Of a stretch of DNA of 64,000 bases, positions 18,477-27,631 are shown in pieces. Numbering within the stretch: the first letter of the stretch is position 1; every line of letters begins with the position of its first letter. The stretch is from Sinorhizobium chiapasense (lineage in GTDB: Bacteria > Pseudomonadota > Alphaproteobacteria > Rhizobiales > Rhizobiaceae). The translations under genes were made by a program, and so were the position numbers. The DNA lies in contig NZ_CP133148.1 in the NCBI RefSeq assembly GCF_036488675.1, positions 1,860,001 to 1,924,000 on the forward strand, given 5' to 3'. The notes beneath the pieces are model-generated. The model searched no databases, was not told the DNA's origin, and saw only the letters and a list, made by a program, of their open reading frames with translations.

Positions 18477-19679
18477 TTATTCCGCAGAAAGCACGGCGAC
18501 GCCTTCGCCGCGGGCGTGGCCGATCGTCGTGACGATCGCCGTCCTGGCCGGTGCCGTCATCGCGGCTTCAGCATCGGGATCGAAGGGCGGGACTTTTGCC
18601 GCGTGGCCGAGAGAGAGCGCCGCAAGCGCCAGGCCCACCGGAAACTGTGCCTCGATGCCATGCCCGACGAGACCGCCATAAGCGCGAACCGGTCGACCGG
18701 AGAGTTCCGTTTCAAGAAATGCCTTCTCACGGCGGGTAAGATCGTGGAAACCCGAGGTTCCGGAAAAGACGACGGTCGATTGCGGCTCGAACGCGGCCGC
18801 CGGCGCCGCGAGATCGGCAAGACGTGCCTCGAGCCGCCCATCCTGGCGGCTGCCGCGATCGCCGCCGACCGCCTCGATCGAGGCATAGATGCGGGCGCCG
18901 CGCGCCTCGGCATATTGGCGCGATTCGAGCACAAGGAAGGCGCCGACCGAACCGAGGATCAGGCCGCCGCCGTCCTCCGGCTTGCGCGACCAGATGGGAT
19001 GCCAGTCGCCAACCGTGCAGCCCTGGATGGCTTCGATCAGCAGGATGATATCGATTCGCTCGGCCGAAAACGCGCCGCCGACGAGCGTGTGGCTCGACTG
19101 GCCGGCCTTGATGCGGGCGAAGGCGGTTTCGAAGGCCGAAATGCCGGCGGCCTCCTCGCCCATGAATGTGCGTGAAGAGCCCGTCACCTTGTGGACGATG
19201 GAAATATTACCGGCGAGCAGGTTGGAAAGCTGGGCCAGGAAGAGCGTCGGACGCAGTTCCGTCGTCAGCTTCTCGTTCAGGAGCTGCTCGCGGTCGTTGC
19301 GCTTCAGGCCTTCGTCCACGATCAGCGAGTCGACGTTGATGTCGCGCTCGCCGCCGCCGGCGGCCACAATCATGTCCATGCTGCCGCAGGCTTCAAGATT
19401 GTCTTTCAGACCTGCGTCGTCGAGCGCCAAACCGGCGGCAAAGACGCCGAGGCGCTGCCAGTTTTCCATCTGCCGCTGGTCGCCACGCTTGGCGATCTGC
19501 TGGGACCAGTCGATTTCCGGCAGCGGATGAACCGGATAGGGCGCGAAACGTTCGGTCTCGACGCGCACTTTCGGCGGTTCGGCGGCGCTCAAGAGCGCCA
19601 CATGCGGCTCGACGCCCACCCCCTGGCTCGTCACGATGCCGACGCCGGTGATCACCACGTCGTTTGCGGATTTCGTCAT
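18477..19679 (-). CDS. fabF2: FabF2XL, ketosynthase-like protein without catalytic Cys
   Basis: 400 aa from the ATG at 19679 (MTKSANDVVITG). The thiolase fold is clear, but the segment GSSRTFMGEEAAGISAF aligns with the FabF active-site GPSYTISTACASGAHAI so that the catalytic Cys becomes Glu (about residue 176). The HGTxT His is also changed (SGTSGFHD), while VGHGIE keeps the second His. This resembles chain-length-factor partners of type II polyketide synthases. It begins two bases after the fabZ stop. Confidence 0.88.
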   Translation of the reverse strand: MTKSANDVVITGVGIVTSQGVGVEPHVALLSAAEPPKVRVETERFAPYPVHPLPEIDWSQQIAKRGDQRQMENWQRLGVFAAGLALDDAGLKDNLEACGSMDMIVAAGGGERDINVDSLIVDEGLKRNDREQLLNEKLTTELRPTLFLAQLSNLLAGNISIVHKVTGSSRTFMGEEAAGISAFETAFARIKAGQSSHTLVGGAFSAERIDIILLIEAIQGCTVGDWHPIWSRKPEDGGGLILGSVGAFLVLESRQYAEARGARIYASIEAVGGDRGSRQDGRLEARLADLAAPAAAFEPQSTVVFSGTSGFHDLTRREKAFLETELSGRPVRAYGGLVGHGIEAQFPVGLALAALSLGHAAKVPPFDPDAEAAMTAPARTAIVTTIGHARGEGVAVLSAE

Positions 19680-19681
19680 CT

Positions 19682-20158
19682 TCACTTCTCCGAACCGGCC
19701 GTCGCGGCCATCAGTCCCAGCTCCTCGGCGCGTTTGCGTACGATATCGCCGAGCGGCACCTGGTCGAACGGCATCGTCCTCAGCTTCAACTGGGCATCGC
19801 ATATCTTCTTGCCGCCCGACGCGATCTTCGCCTTCGTTACGGCAAAGCCAGATCCTTCATGCTCCAGCACGGCCTCGATCTCAAGCTCGGTAGAAGGCTC
19901 TACGAAAGTGCGCATCTTGGCGCCGTCGACCGACATCAGGAACGGCATCGCCGCGAATTTCGTCGCGGCCAGTACGAGGAATCCGGAGGCCTGCGCCATG
20001 GTCTCGATCAGGAGCACACCCGGAACCAATGGATAACCCGGAAAATGCCCCTCGAACACGGGGCTCTTTTCCGGAACGACGGACCGTGCCGTCAAGCGGC
20101 CCGCCGCAAGATCCACCGTTTCGACGCGGTCGATCATCTGGAAATATTCAAGGAGCAT
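19682..20158 (-). CDS. fabZ: FabZXL, 3-hydroxyacyl-ACP dehydratase of the AcpXL system
   Basis: 158 aa hot-dog fold dehydratase. FEGHFPGYPLVPGVLLIE carries the catalytic His, and the central helix follows. It removes water during elongation of the very long chain. A 226-bp gap with a hairpin repeat separates it from acpXL; fabF2 follows directly. Confidence 0.92.
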   Translation of the reverse strand: MLLEYFQMIDRVETVDLAAGRLTARSVVPEKSPVFEGHFPGYPLVPGVLLIETMAQASGFLVLAATKFAAMPFLMSVDGAKMRTFVEPSTELEIEAVLEHEGSGFAVTKAKIASGGKKICDAQLKLRTMPFDQVPLGDIVRKRAEELGLMAATAGSEK

Positions 20159-20285
20159 GAAGGCTGGTCCCCGTTTGGTTTCGGGCTCAAGTAAAAACGC
20201 CGATGCCGCCTGTCAAGCGCGGGACGCGACAGGCGGCATCGTGAAACGGGTCGAACCGCGTCAGCGGAAGCTCGATCAGGTTCTA

Positions 20286-20330
20286 GATCACGTGATTTTG
20301 GTTTGAAAAACCAAAATCGTAAACGTGATC
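20286..20330. repeat. Nested palindromic hairpin between acpXL and fabZ
   Basis: An inner GATTTTGG...CCAAAATC stem sits within an outer GATCACG...CGTGATC stem. With the fixed-looking tail GATTCCGACAAAGTAAAGC it looks like a dispersed intergenic repeat. Lying inside an operon, it may stabilise the acpXL message or lower downstream expression. A short minus-strand frame over it is not convincing. Confidence 0.5.
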
Positions 20331-20382
20331 GATTCCGACAAAGTAAAGCGGAATGCGGGAGGAAACCGCTTCACACTTTTCC

Positions 20383-20664
20383 TCATCCCGCTTTGGCAGC
20401 CCGAAGTTCGTCGATCTTCGCACAGAGGTTCTTCAGCACGAAGTATTCTTCGGTCGAAACCTTGCCTTCGTTGACTTCCTGGGTCCACTGCTCAAGCGGG
20501 ATCTTGATCCCGAATTCCTTGTCGATCGCAAAAACGATGTCTAGGAAGTCCAGGCTGTCGATGCCGAGATCATCGATCGTGTGGCTTTCCGGCTTGATCG
20601 TCTCGCGATCGATCTCGCTGGTTTCCGCAATAATATCGGCGACCTTGTCGAATGTTGCTGTCAC
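20383..20664 (-). CDS. acpXL: AcpXL, specialised acyl carrier protein for very-long-chain fatty acid
   Basis: 93 aa from GTG at 20664; GAGG stands 7 nt before this GTG, whereas an ATG two codons earlier has no room for it, and the peptide then begins [12 protein letters not shown] as in known AcpXL. The phosphopantetheine Ser is in [11 protein letters not shown]. It is longer and more specific than housekeeping AcpP and carries the C28 acyl chain to LpxXL. Confidence 0.95.
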   Translation of the reverse strand: MTATFDKVADIIAETSEIDRETIKPESHTIDDLGIDSLDFLDIVFAIDKEFGIKIPLEQWTQEVNEGKVSTEEYFVLKNLCAKIDELRAAKAG

Positions 20665-20704
20665 GCGCATACCTCATGAAAATCGAGTCTTGGCGATCCC
20701 TATA

Positions 20705-20745
20705 GAAAAATGCACGGCAAAAGCCAATGCCTCTTGGCTTTTGCC
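20705..20745 (-). terminator. Intrinsic terminator of hemN
   Basis: A perfect 12-bp stem (GGCAAAAGCCAA with its complement) and a 6-nt loop. On the minus strand it is followed by GTGCATTTTTC, giving a usable T-run about 70 bp after the hemN stop. It separates hemN from the acpXL operon. Confidence 0.75.
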
Positions 20746-20781
20746 ATGCCGATTGCTTTGGCGATTCAAAAAACGGTGTTG

Positions 20782-22131
20782 CTAAACGGCGACCGAATGG
20801 CGGCCGCGGCCGTTCGAAAGATGGGCGTCGAAGGCGGCCGCAACCGAGCGGGCGAAGGGCCGACCACGCGCCGTCAGCTTGAAAACGCCGGCCTCAATCG
20901 TCGAAAGGCGATCGCCATCGCGCGCACGGAAAAGCCGTGCCTCCTCGATGACCAGTGCGGCTAGCGCCGGGAATTCCGCGTCGATGCGCTCGAAGGAGAA
21001 AGCGAACTCGCACATGACGAGCGAGATCACCCGCGCCCGCAACCGATCCTCGGGCGTGAGCGCATAGCCGCGGACCGCGGCAAGGCCGCCCTGCTCCACC
21101 CGGCGCAGATATTCCCCGGTCGCCGGCATGTTCTGCATATAGCCCTCGCGGAACTGGCCGATCGCCGAAGCCCCAAGGCCGATCAGCGTTTCTGCCGCGT
21201 CATCGGTGTAACCCTGGAAATTCCGTCGCAAGCGCCCTTCCCGACTGGCAACGGCGAGCGTGTCGGAGGGCCGCGCGAAATGGTCGATGCCGATCGCCTC
21301 GTAACCGGCCGCGACGAGCATCTCCGCTGCACGCGCCATCTGGGCGTAGCGGGCGACAACATCCGGCAGGCATTCCTCCGGGATCATCTGCTGATGCTTC
21401 TTCATCCACGGCACATGGGCATAGCCGAACAGCGCGACGCGGTCGGGGCCGAGGGACAGCACCGCGTCGATGGTTCGCTTAAGCGTTTCCATCGTTTGAT
21501 GCGGCAGACCGTAAAGCACATCGCAATTCACGGAACGCACGCCGCGCGCCCGCGACGACTCGATCGCGTCGCGCGTCTGCTCATAGGTCTGGATGCGATT
21601 GATGGCCTTCTGCACGACCGGATCGAAATCCTGGATGCCGAAGCTCGCCCGGGTCATGCCGATCGCCGCCAGCGCATCGTGGCGCGCCTCGTCGAGGTCG
21701 TTCGGGTCGATCTCGACGCTGATCTCGCAATCCTCGGAAAAGGTGAAATGCCGCGACAACTGGCTCTTCAGCGCGATCAGATCGTCCGGCCGGACGAGCG
21801 TCGGCGAGCCGCCGCCAAGGTGCAAGGCAGAGACCGGCGCACCGCCTGTCACCCGTCGACCGATCGCCTCGATCTCTCGATGCAGGCCCACCAAATAGGC
21901 GGTCACAGGATCATAACGCAGAGTCTGCTTCGTGTGACAGGCGCAGAACCAGCAGAGCCGGTCGCAATAGGGAATATGTGCGTAAAGCGACAGGCCCTCA
22001 CCCTCGCCGATCGCGCCAAGCCAACTCCCGTATTCCGCATTGCCGATCACTTCGGAAAAGTGTGGCGCGGTCGGATAGCTGGTATATCGCGGCACCGGCG
22101 CCGCATACTTCAGAACGAGTGCGTCTTCCAT
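20782..22131 (-). CDS. hemN: HemN, oxygen-independent coproporphyrinogen III dehydrogenase
   Basis: 449 aa from the ATG at 22131 with GGAGAGAAAG before it; the frame is open 48 codons further upstream without a better start. The radical SAM cluster motif is CDRLCWFC (CX3CX2C). PRYTSYPTAPHF at the start is typical of HemN. It makes protoporphyrinogen precursor without oxygen, supplying haem for cbb3 oxidase under microoxic growth. An FNR box is 53 bp upstream. Confidence 0.95.
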   Translation of the reverse strand: MEDALVLKYAAPVPRYTSYPTAPHFSEVIGNAEYGSWLGAIGEGEGLSLYAHIPYCDRLCWFCACHTKQTLRYDPVTAYLVGLHREIEAIGRRVTGGAPVSALHLGGGSPTLVRPDDLIALKSQLSRHFTFSEDCEISVEIDPNDLDEARHDALAAIGMTRASFGIQDFDPVVQKAINRIQTYEQTRDAIESSRARGVRSVNCDVLYGLPHQTMETLKRTIDAVLSLGPDRVALFGYAHVPWMKKHQQMIPEECLPDVVARYAQMARAAEMLVAAGYEAIGIDHFARPSDTLAVASREGRLRRNFQGYTDDAAETLIGLGASAIGQFREGYMQNMPATGEYLRRVEQGGLAAVRGYALTPEDRLRARVISLVMCEFAFSFERIDAEFPALAALVIEEARLFRARDGDRLSTIEAGVFKLTARGRPFARSVAAAFDAHLSNGRGRHSVAV

Positions 22132-22183
22132 CTTTCTCTCCAGGCTGGTCACGGAGAGATAAGGGAGCGTCGCGCGGCCGCCT

Positions 22184-22197
22184 TTGATTTTGATCAA
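22184..22197. promoter_or_regulatory. FNR/FixK box between hemN and fnrN
   Basis: TTGATTTTGATCAA is a perfect anaerobox, ending 53 bp before hemN and about 150 bp before fnrN. A weaker half-match, TTGACAATTCGCAA, lies at 22222-22235, closer to fnrN. Two sites at an fnrN promoter would fit the known autoregulation of rhizobial FnrN; here that is inference. Confidence 0.88.
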
Positions 22198-22346
22198 GTG
22201 AGCCGCAAAACCGCCCGCAAATTGACAATTCGCAATTTTGTCTGAGACATAGTTTCGCGGTTCAGGAGTTGGCACCCGTCAACTCTTGCTTTGCGCGCGT
22301 CAATCCTTTCTTGTTCTTTTGGCACACAAAGCGGGGAACGGAAGAA

Positions 22347-23084
22347 TTGCAAATCGTGAGCGAACAAAGCCGCAAGGACATTCATAATTCGGAGATTCCG
22401 GTCGTCTGCGCCGCCTGCGAGGCGCGCCACGGCGGCGTCTGCAGCACACTCACGCCGAGCCAGTTGACCGAACTCAGCCGCCATTCGACACGCCGGCGCG
22501 TCGATCCGGGCAGCGAGATGGTCGGCCAGGGCGAAACGACAAACAACTATGCGAACATCATTCGCGGCGTGGTGAAACTCAGCAAGATGCTCTCCGACGG
22601 CCGCCAGCAGATCGTCGGCCTGCAGTTCGCGCCCGACTTCATGGGCCGGCCCTTCACCCGCGAAAGTGCGCTGAGCGCCGAGGCGGCAACCGGTATCGAT
22701 ATCTGCGCTTTCCCGCGTGCCGTTGTCGAGCGTCTGGTCGCGGAAGTCCCGGGCCTCGAGCACCGGCTGCACGAGCAGGCTCTCAAGGAGCTCGACGAGG
22801 CACGCGACTGGATGCTGACGCTCGGCCGCAAGACCGCGCAGGAAAAGGTCGCGAGCTTTCTCTACCTCATCGCCACCCACATCGATCCCGAGCATGGCCG
22901 TGCGAGCGAATTCGACCTACCACTCTCTCGCGCCGATATCGCCGACTATCTCGGCCTCACCATCGAAACGGTGAGCCGCCAGATCACCAAGCTGCGCAAG
23001 GACGGGGTGATCCTCGTCGAGAACAGCCGCCGCGTTGTCGTGCCCGACATCGACCGGCTGACGCGCTTCGCCGGAATGGATTAA
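22347..23084 (+). CDS. fnrN: FnrN-type Crp/FNR regulator with N-terminal Cys cluster
   Basis: About 245 aa. The N-terminus has CAACEARHGGVC and a further Cys in the cyclic-nucleotide-type domain (IDICAFP), the set used to bind an oxygen-labile 4Fe-4S cluster. A C-terminal winged HTH has ADIADYLGLTIETVSRQITKL with the E-SR recognition residues of FNR. It should activate fixN, fixG and hemN when oxygen is low. The start is unsure: TTG 22347 (GGGGAA upstream), GTG 22356 or TTG 22269 are all possible. Confidence 0.9.
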   Translation: MQIVSEQSRKDIHNSEIPVVCAACEARHGGVCSTLTPSQLTELSRHSTRRRVDPGSEMVGQGETTNNYANIIRGVVKLSKMLSDGRQQIVGLQFAPDFMGRPFTRESALSAEAATGIDICAFPRAVVERLVAEVPGLEHRLHEQALKELDEARDWMLTLGRKTAQEKVASFLYLIATHIDPEHGRASEFDLPLSRADIADYLGLTIETVSRQITKLRKDGVILVENSRRVVVPDIDRLTRFAGMD

Positions 23085-23117
23085 TGCAACGGCACCGCCT
23101 TGCATCGCAGTCAGCTT

Positions 23118-23369
23118 CTATCTGACGACGCCTGCCGTAGCCAAACGCGGATCATCGAGAAGAATTGCGTCCGGTGCAATCGTTCGCAGCCTTTCAAGGC
23201 CTTCCTGATCGACCTGACCGACAGGAAACGGCGGATATTCGGCACGAGGGATCGTCCGCGGTTGACCAACCATCACGGCAAGACGCATGCCCGCATTACG
23301 CACGGCGGCAGCGCGTTCGGCCGTCGCATCACCCTGCCACAGCCTAAACCAGCTTGCGCCCGCTGAAAC
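23118..23369 (-). pseudogene. C-terminal remnant, possibly of a glycerophosphodiester phosphodiesterase
   Basis: A minus-strand frame opens right after the cobD stop, in the same frame, and runs to a stop at 23118. The peptide has a natural look (ERLRTIAPDAILLDDPRLA at its end) and recalls the last strand and DDP of GDPD enzymes, but no start codon with ribosome-binding site and no active-site residues are present. It may be a decayed fragment; a short hypothetical gene is the alternative. Confidence 0.35.
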
Positions 23370-24353
23370 TTAGAACAACGACGCGACCAAAGCCGCGACG
23401 CCAAAGACGAGCGTCATCGCCGAGCAGGCGCCATAAAAAACGGAAACGGCGTCATCGATGTCTTCAGGTGTCGCGATCGATCTGCCGGGCTCGTTGATCA
23501 TCGGCTCGTCGACCTTCACGCCGGCATAGGTCCGCGGCCCGGCAAGCTGGATATTCAAGGCCCCCGCCATCGCAGCCTCGGGCCAACCGGAATTCGGCGA
23601 CCGATGGAGACCGTGGTCGCGCCGTGCCACATCGATCGCAGTTCTCGCCTCCTCCGCACCCTGTTTGAAATAGGCCCCGGCGGCTACCAGCAGGATCGAA
23701 ATGCGCGCCGCCGGCAGGTTGGCAAGGTCGTCCAGCCGTGCCGCGGTCCAGCCGAAATGCAGATATTTCGGGCTCTTGTGACCGATCATCGAGTCGGCCG
23801 TATTCAGCATCTTGTAGGCGAACAGACCCGGAAGCCCGGCGATTGCGTACCAGAAGGCGGGAGCCACAACGCCATCGGAGAAATTTTCCGCGAGGCTTTC
23901 GATGGCGGCCCGGCAGACGCCCGGCTCGTCGAGCGTCTTCGGATCGCGGCCGACGATCATCGATACGGCCGCCCTGCCGCCTTCAAGCCCGTCTTGACGC
24001 AGGGCCTGCGCCACGTGCCTCACGTGATCGGCGAGGCTCTTCTGTGCAAGGAAGACGGCAACGACGATGGCTTCCAGCAGGAAGCCGATGGCGCCCAGCA
24101 CATCGAAAAGGCGATGAAAAACGACGCCAACCGCGATGCTTGCCGCGAGCAGGAGCAGGATCGCCGCCAGCCCCCTCACCTTCAGGGCGAGCGCCCCCGC
24201 GCTGCCGCGATTGAGTACCTCGTCGAGAAGCCCGATGGCCTTGCCAAAAAAGACGACCGGATGCGTCACGCGCTCCCAGAGCCAGTCGGGATCGCCGACC
24301 AGACGATCGATAACCAGTGCAACAACGAGGATGAGGAAAATTTCAACAGTCAA
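23370..24353 (-). CDS. cobD: CobD (CbiB), adenosylcobinamide-phosphate synthase
   Basis: 327 aa membrane protein with about five hydrophobic segments and family motifs DRLVGDPDWLWERVTHPVVFFG at the start and SLAENFSDGVVAPAFW near 150. It attaches aminopropanol phosphate to adenosylcobyric acid. The start is a TTG immediately after the cobC stop (TAATTG), so the two genes are coupled. Confidence 0.92.
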   Translation of the reverse strand: MTVEIFLILVVALVIDRLVGDPDWLWERVTHPVVFFGKAIGLLDEVLNRGSAGALALKVRGLAAILLLLAASIAVGVVFHRLFDVLGAIGFLLEAIVVAVFLAQKSLADHVRHVAQALRQDGLEGGRAAVSMIVGRDPKTLDEPGVCRAAIESLAENFSDGVVAPAFWYAIAGLPGLFAYKMLNTADSMIGHKSPKYLHFGWTAARLDDLANLPAARISILLVAAGAYFKQGAEEARTAIDVARRDHGLHRSPNSGWPEAAMAGALNIQLAGPRTYAGVKVDEPMINEPGRSIATPEDIDDAVSVFYGACSAMTLVFGVAALVASLF

Positions 24354-25355
24354 TTACACACCTGTCCGCTGCAAAGCCTCGGCAAGCCGCCGATCGCCGT
24401 TTTCGTCCGGGGTGAGTCCGATCCTGAGCCAACGCGGATCGTAGTCGAACTTGCGTGTCAGGATGCGCGCTTCGCAAAGCGCGGTGTGAAGGTGGCATGC
24501 CCGCTCGTTCTCGACCAGCGCGAAAAGACCCGTGCCGCCCGCGATTTTCAGGCCGGCTGCTCTGAGTACCGTATCGAGCCCGGCCTTGCGCAAGGCGATC
24601 CCTCTCGCGGTTGCCTCAGTGTCGCCTTCCATGAGCTTTGCCGAAACGGCGAGTGCCGGGCCGGAAACCGCCCAGGGACCGAGCCATTCGCGGAACGCTG
24701 CAAGCACAGAAGGACGAGCGATGACGAAGCCGAGCCTCAGGCCTGCAAGCCCAAAGAACTTGCCGAAGGAGCGGAACACCAGGAGATTGTCGGAGGTCGC
24801 TGCATAGCGGGCAACGCTGGCACCCGGCTCAAGATCACCGAAGGCCTCGTCGACCACCAGCAAGCCGCCATGCGCATTCATGGCCTCCGCCATGGCAAGG
24901 ATTTCGTCAGGGGAGAAGAGCCGCCCGGTCGGGTTGTTGGGATTGACGACCACCGCGAGGCCGTGGGCGGCGGCAAGATCGTCGGCGCGCCGGACGGGAT
25001 CGACCGCGACGCCGGCGGCAGAAAGCACGCGAGCGTATTCGCCATAGGTCGGCGCGAAAACGGCGGCACGTCTCCCGGCTTCGACCAGACGCGGCAGCAA
25101 CTGGATCGCGGCCTGGGTGCCGGGTACCGGCAGGGGCATGGCATCACCGGTTCCATAGTAGCGGCTCGCGGCGAGACGGGCCGCCTCCTCGACGTTCCGG
25201 TCCGGGAGGCGATGCCAGACGCTGGGATCGATCACCGGCAATGAAACCGGGCACGGGTTGATGCCGGTCGAAAGGTCGAGCCATTCGGCCGGCGCACCGC
25301 CGAAACGCTCGGCGGCCTCGGTGATCCCGCCGCCATGAAGGATGGGAGCGGTCAT
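24354..25355 (-). CDS. cobC: CobC, threonine-phosphate decarboxylase-like PLP enzyme
   Basis: 333 aa of the class I/II aminotransferase fold. LSTGINPCP at the start, NPNNPTGRL, VVDEAFGDLEP and the PLP-lysine motif FRSFGKFFGLAGLRLG are all visible. It provides the aminopropanol arm used by CobD. It overlaps cobB by 4 bp (ATGA). Confidence 0.93.
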   Translation of the reverse strand: MTAPILHGGGITEAAERFGGAPAEWLDLSTGINPCPVSLPVIDPSVWHRLPDRNVEEAARLAASRYYGTGDAMPLPVPGTQAAIQLLPRLVEAGRRAAVFAPTYGEYARVLSAAGVAVDPVRRADDLAAAHGLAVVVNPNNPTGRLFSPDEILAMAEAMNAHGGLLVVDEAFGDLEPGASVARYAATSDNLLVFRSFGKFFGLAGLRLGFVIARPSVLAAFREWLGPWAVSGPALAVSAKLMEGDTEATARGIALRKAGLDTVLRAAGLKIAGGTGLFALVENERACHLHTALCEARILTRKFDYDPRWLRIGLTPDENGDRRLAEALQRTGV

Positions 25356-26656
25356 TGTCTGCCCGAGAGATCGATGAGATGCATGAAGGAACCGGCGACA
25401 TTCCGGCGCCTGAGGCCCACCTTGCCGAGATCGTTGCCCGCGGCGTCGTGGGCCGCAAAGAGCGGTTCGGCCGCCCCTTCGGAGACAATGGTCGCGTAGT
25501 GGAACTCGTGCGCCGTCATCGGTCCATCGAAAAATGCGTTGTCGAGCGGCGCGACGCGCCGGTAGCCGAGGTGCCGCTTGCGTTCAGCAAAACTGGTCAC
25601 CAGCGGCAGAAGGCCAAGCATTTCGTAACGCCTGCCATCCGCGGCGACAAGCCCCTCGCCGAGCGTCATGTAGCCGCCGCACTCGCCGAAGATGCGCACG
25701 CCCGCCTCCGCCGCACCTTGCATTGCCTTGCGGAAATGCGTCGCCCCGGCAAGTTTTTCGCCATGCAATTCGGGATAGCCACCCGGGAGATAGATCGCGT
25801 CTGCGGCGCTCACCGGTGCTTCATCCGCAAGCGGCGAAAAGAAGGAAACTTCCGCACCCTGCCTGCGCCAACCGGCAACGAGATGCGCATAGCAGAAAGC
25901 GAAGGCGACGTCGCGGGCGATAGCGATTCGCTGGCCGAGCGGCTTCAGCGCGGCAACGCTGGGCTCGGCCGGCGGTTGCGATGAGGGCGTTGTGACGGCC
26001 AGGATGGCGTCGAGATCGCACTTCGCCTCGATGAGCGTCGCGGCATAGTCGATGAAGGATTCAAGGCTGCCGTGTTCGCCCGCTTGCACGAGGCCTAGGT
26101 GACGCTCCGGCAGCTTCAGCGAGCTGTCCTGCCGCAGGACGCCAAAAATCGCCACGCCGGAACGGTCGAGCGCATCGCGCAGCATGAGCTCGTGGCGATC
26201 GCTGCCAACCTTGTTGAGGATGACGCCGACGACGCGGATGTCGTCGCGGTAGTCGGCGTAACCGCGCACCAGCGCAGCAACCGAATGGGACAGGCGGGCA
26301 CAATCGACCACGAGAATCACAGCGAGTCCGAGCGTCGCGGCGAGATCCGCCGGCGCGCCCGTGCCGTCGACGGCGCCGTCGTGAAGCCCCATCATCGCCT
26401 CGACGACAAGCGTGCGACCGGCTGCCACCGCCTGTTCGGCATTGGCGACGAGTAGTTCGGGGCGCATCGCCCAAGGGTCATAGTTGAAACACGGTTCACC
26501 GCTTGCGGCGGTGTGGAAGGCAGGATCGATATAGTCAGGCCCGGCCTTGCCGGGTGCGATGGCGATGCCGCGCCGCCTTAGCGCCCGCATCAGCCCAAGC
26601 GTCACCATGGTCTTGCCCGAGCCGGAGCTCGGGGCGGCAATCAGAAGACCGCTCAT
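25352..26656 (-). CDS. cobB: CobB, hydrogenobyrinic acid a,c-diamide synthase
   Basis: 434 aa from the ATG at 26656; the frame is open to 27337 but that part is a shadow of cobA. An N-terminal P-loop (APSSGSGKTMVTLGL) is followed by a C-terminal glutamine amidotransferase domain with the nucleophile Cys in FGECGGYMTLGE. It amidates the a and c side chains of the corrin. ATGA overlaps join it to cobA and cobC. Confidence 0.95.
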   Translation of the reverse strand: MSGLLIAAPSSGSGKTMVTLGLMRALRRRGIAIAPGKAGPDYIDPAFHTAASGEPCFNYDPWAMRPELLVANAEQAVAAGRTLVVEAMMGLHDGAVDGTGAPADLAATLGLAVILVVDCARLSHSVAALVRGYADYRDDIRVVGVILNKVGSDRHELMLRDALDRSGVAIFGVLRQDSSLKLPERHLGLVQAGEHGSLESFIDYAATLIEAKCDLDAILAVTTPSSQPPAEPSVAALKPLGQRIAIARDVAFAFCYAHLVAGWRRQGAEVSFFSPLADEAPVSAADAIYLPGGYPELHGEKLAGATHFRKAMQGAAEAGVRIFGECGGYMTLGEGLVAADGRRYEMLGLLPLVTSFAERKRHLGYRRVAPLDNAFFDGPMTAHEFHYATIVSEGAAEPLFAAHDAAGNDLGKVGLRRRNVAGSFMHLIDLSGRQ

Positions 26657-27495
26657 GCGCGATCCCGCAGAGCACGGTTCGCAAAGGGATCCGACGCCAG
26701 CACGCGCCCATCGCGTGCCCCGAGCCAGTCGAGTGCCGCGCGTAGGCGAACGACCTCGCCGACGACAACGATTGCCGGCGGCTCGAGGCCGGAGGCCGCG
26801 ACATCGGCTTCGGCGCGCGAAAGAGTCGTCTCCAGCACCACCTGCTCTGGTGTCGCGGCATTGCAGACGAAGGCAACCGGCTCCTCCGGCGAGCGGCCGC
26901 CGGCGATGAGATTGGTAGCAATCTGGCCGATATGTTTCATCGCCATGTACATGACGATCACCGGCGAGCCCTTGGCGATGCCCTCCCAGTTGATTCGGTC
27001 CGGCACGACACCGGAGGAATCGTGCCCGGTCAGGAAGGTCACGGCATGGTTGACCTCGCGATGCGTCACCGGAATACCGGCATAGGCAAGGCCGCCGATG
27101 CCGGCGGTGATGCCCGGTACGATGCGGAACGGAATGCGATGTTCCACGAGCGTCAAGGCTTCCTCGCCGCCCCGACCGAAGACGAACGGATCGCCGCCCT
27201 TGAGGCGGAGCACGCGGTTTCCGGCGCGTGCCAGTTCGACAAGGCGCAGCGAGATATCGCGCTGCTTCGGGGAAGGTTTGCCGCCACGCTTTCCGGCATA
27301 TTCGAGGGCGGCACCGGGCTTTGCGAGCTTCAGGCAATCGCCGTTCACCAGTGCATCATGGACGATGACGTCGGCCTGACGCAGCGCATTGGCGGCATGC
27401 AACGTCAAAAGACCGGGATCGCCCGGCCCGGCGCCGACCAGCCAGACGGAACCGGGTTCGAGTTCGGGTAGACCGGCAAAAATTGCATCCGTCAT
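26653..27495 (-). CDS. cobA: CobA, uroporphyrinogen-III C-methyltransferase
   Basis: 280 aa SUMT. VGAGPGDPGLLTLHA (about 21-35) and GDPFVFGRGGEE are signature motifs for SAM and substrate binding. It makes precorrin-2, the entry step to cobalamin. It lacks the oxidase/chelatase part of CysG, as is usual for aerobic cob pathways. Confidence 0.96.
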   Translation of the reverse strand: MTDAIFAGLPELEPGSVWLVGAGPGDPGLLTLHAANALRQADVIVHDALVNGDCLKLAKPGAALEYAGKRGGKPSPKQRDISLRLVELARAGNRVLRLKGGDPFVFGRGGEEALTLVEHRIPFRIVPGITAGIGGLAYAGIPVTHREVNHAVTFLTGHDSSGVVPDRINWEGIAKGSPVIVMYMAMKHIGQIATNLIAGGRSPEEPVAFVCNAATPEQVVLETTLSRAEADVAASGLEPPAIVVVGEVVRLRAALDWLGARDGRVLASDPFANRALRDRA

Positions 27496-27631
27496 GGCAT
27501 GATCCTTGAGGTCTCACGGGACAGCAGACCTGCTTCAACCTGCGAGGCAGGTAATTCACTTTGATAGAAATCGGCGACAGAGCATTGAATCTGCTCTTCA
27601 AACGAAATATGCCGACAAACCGAGAAAGCCA

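Noticed and set aside
20288..20488. 66-codon minus-strand frame overlapping the end of acpXL
   Set aside because: It covers the nested hairpin repeat and the acpXL 3' end in another frame; no ribosome-binding site.
25352..27337. A 661-codon frame that would fuse a new N-terminal domain to CobB
   Set aside because: The first 227 codons are cobA read in another frame. The ATG at 26656 with the ATGA overlap is the natural start.
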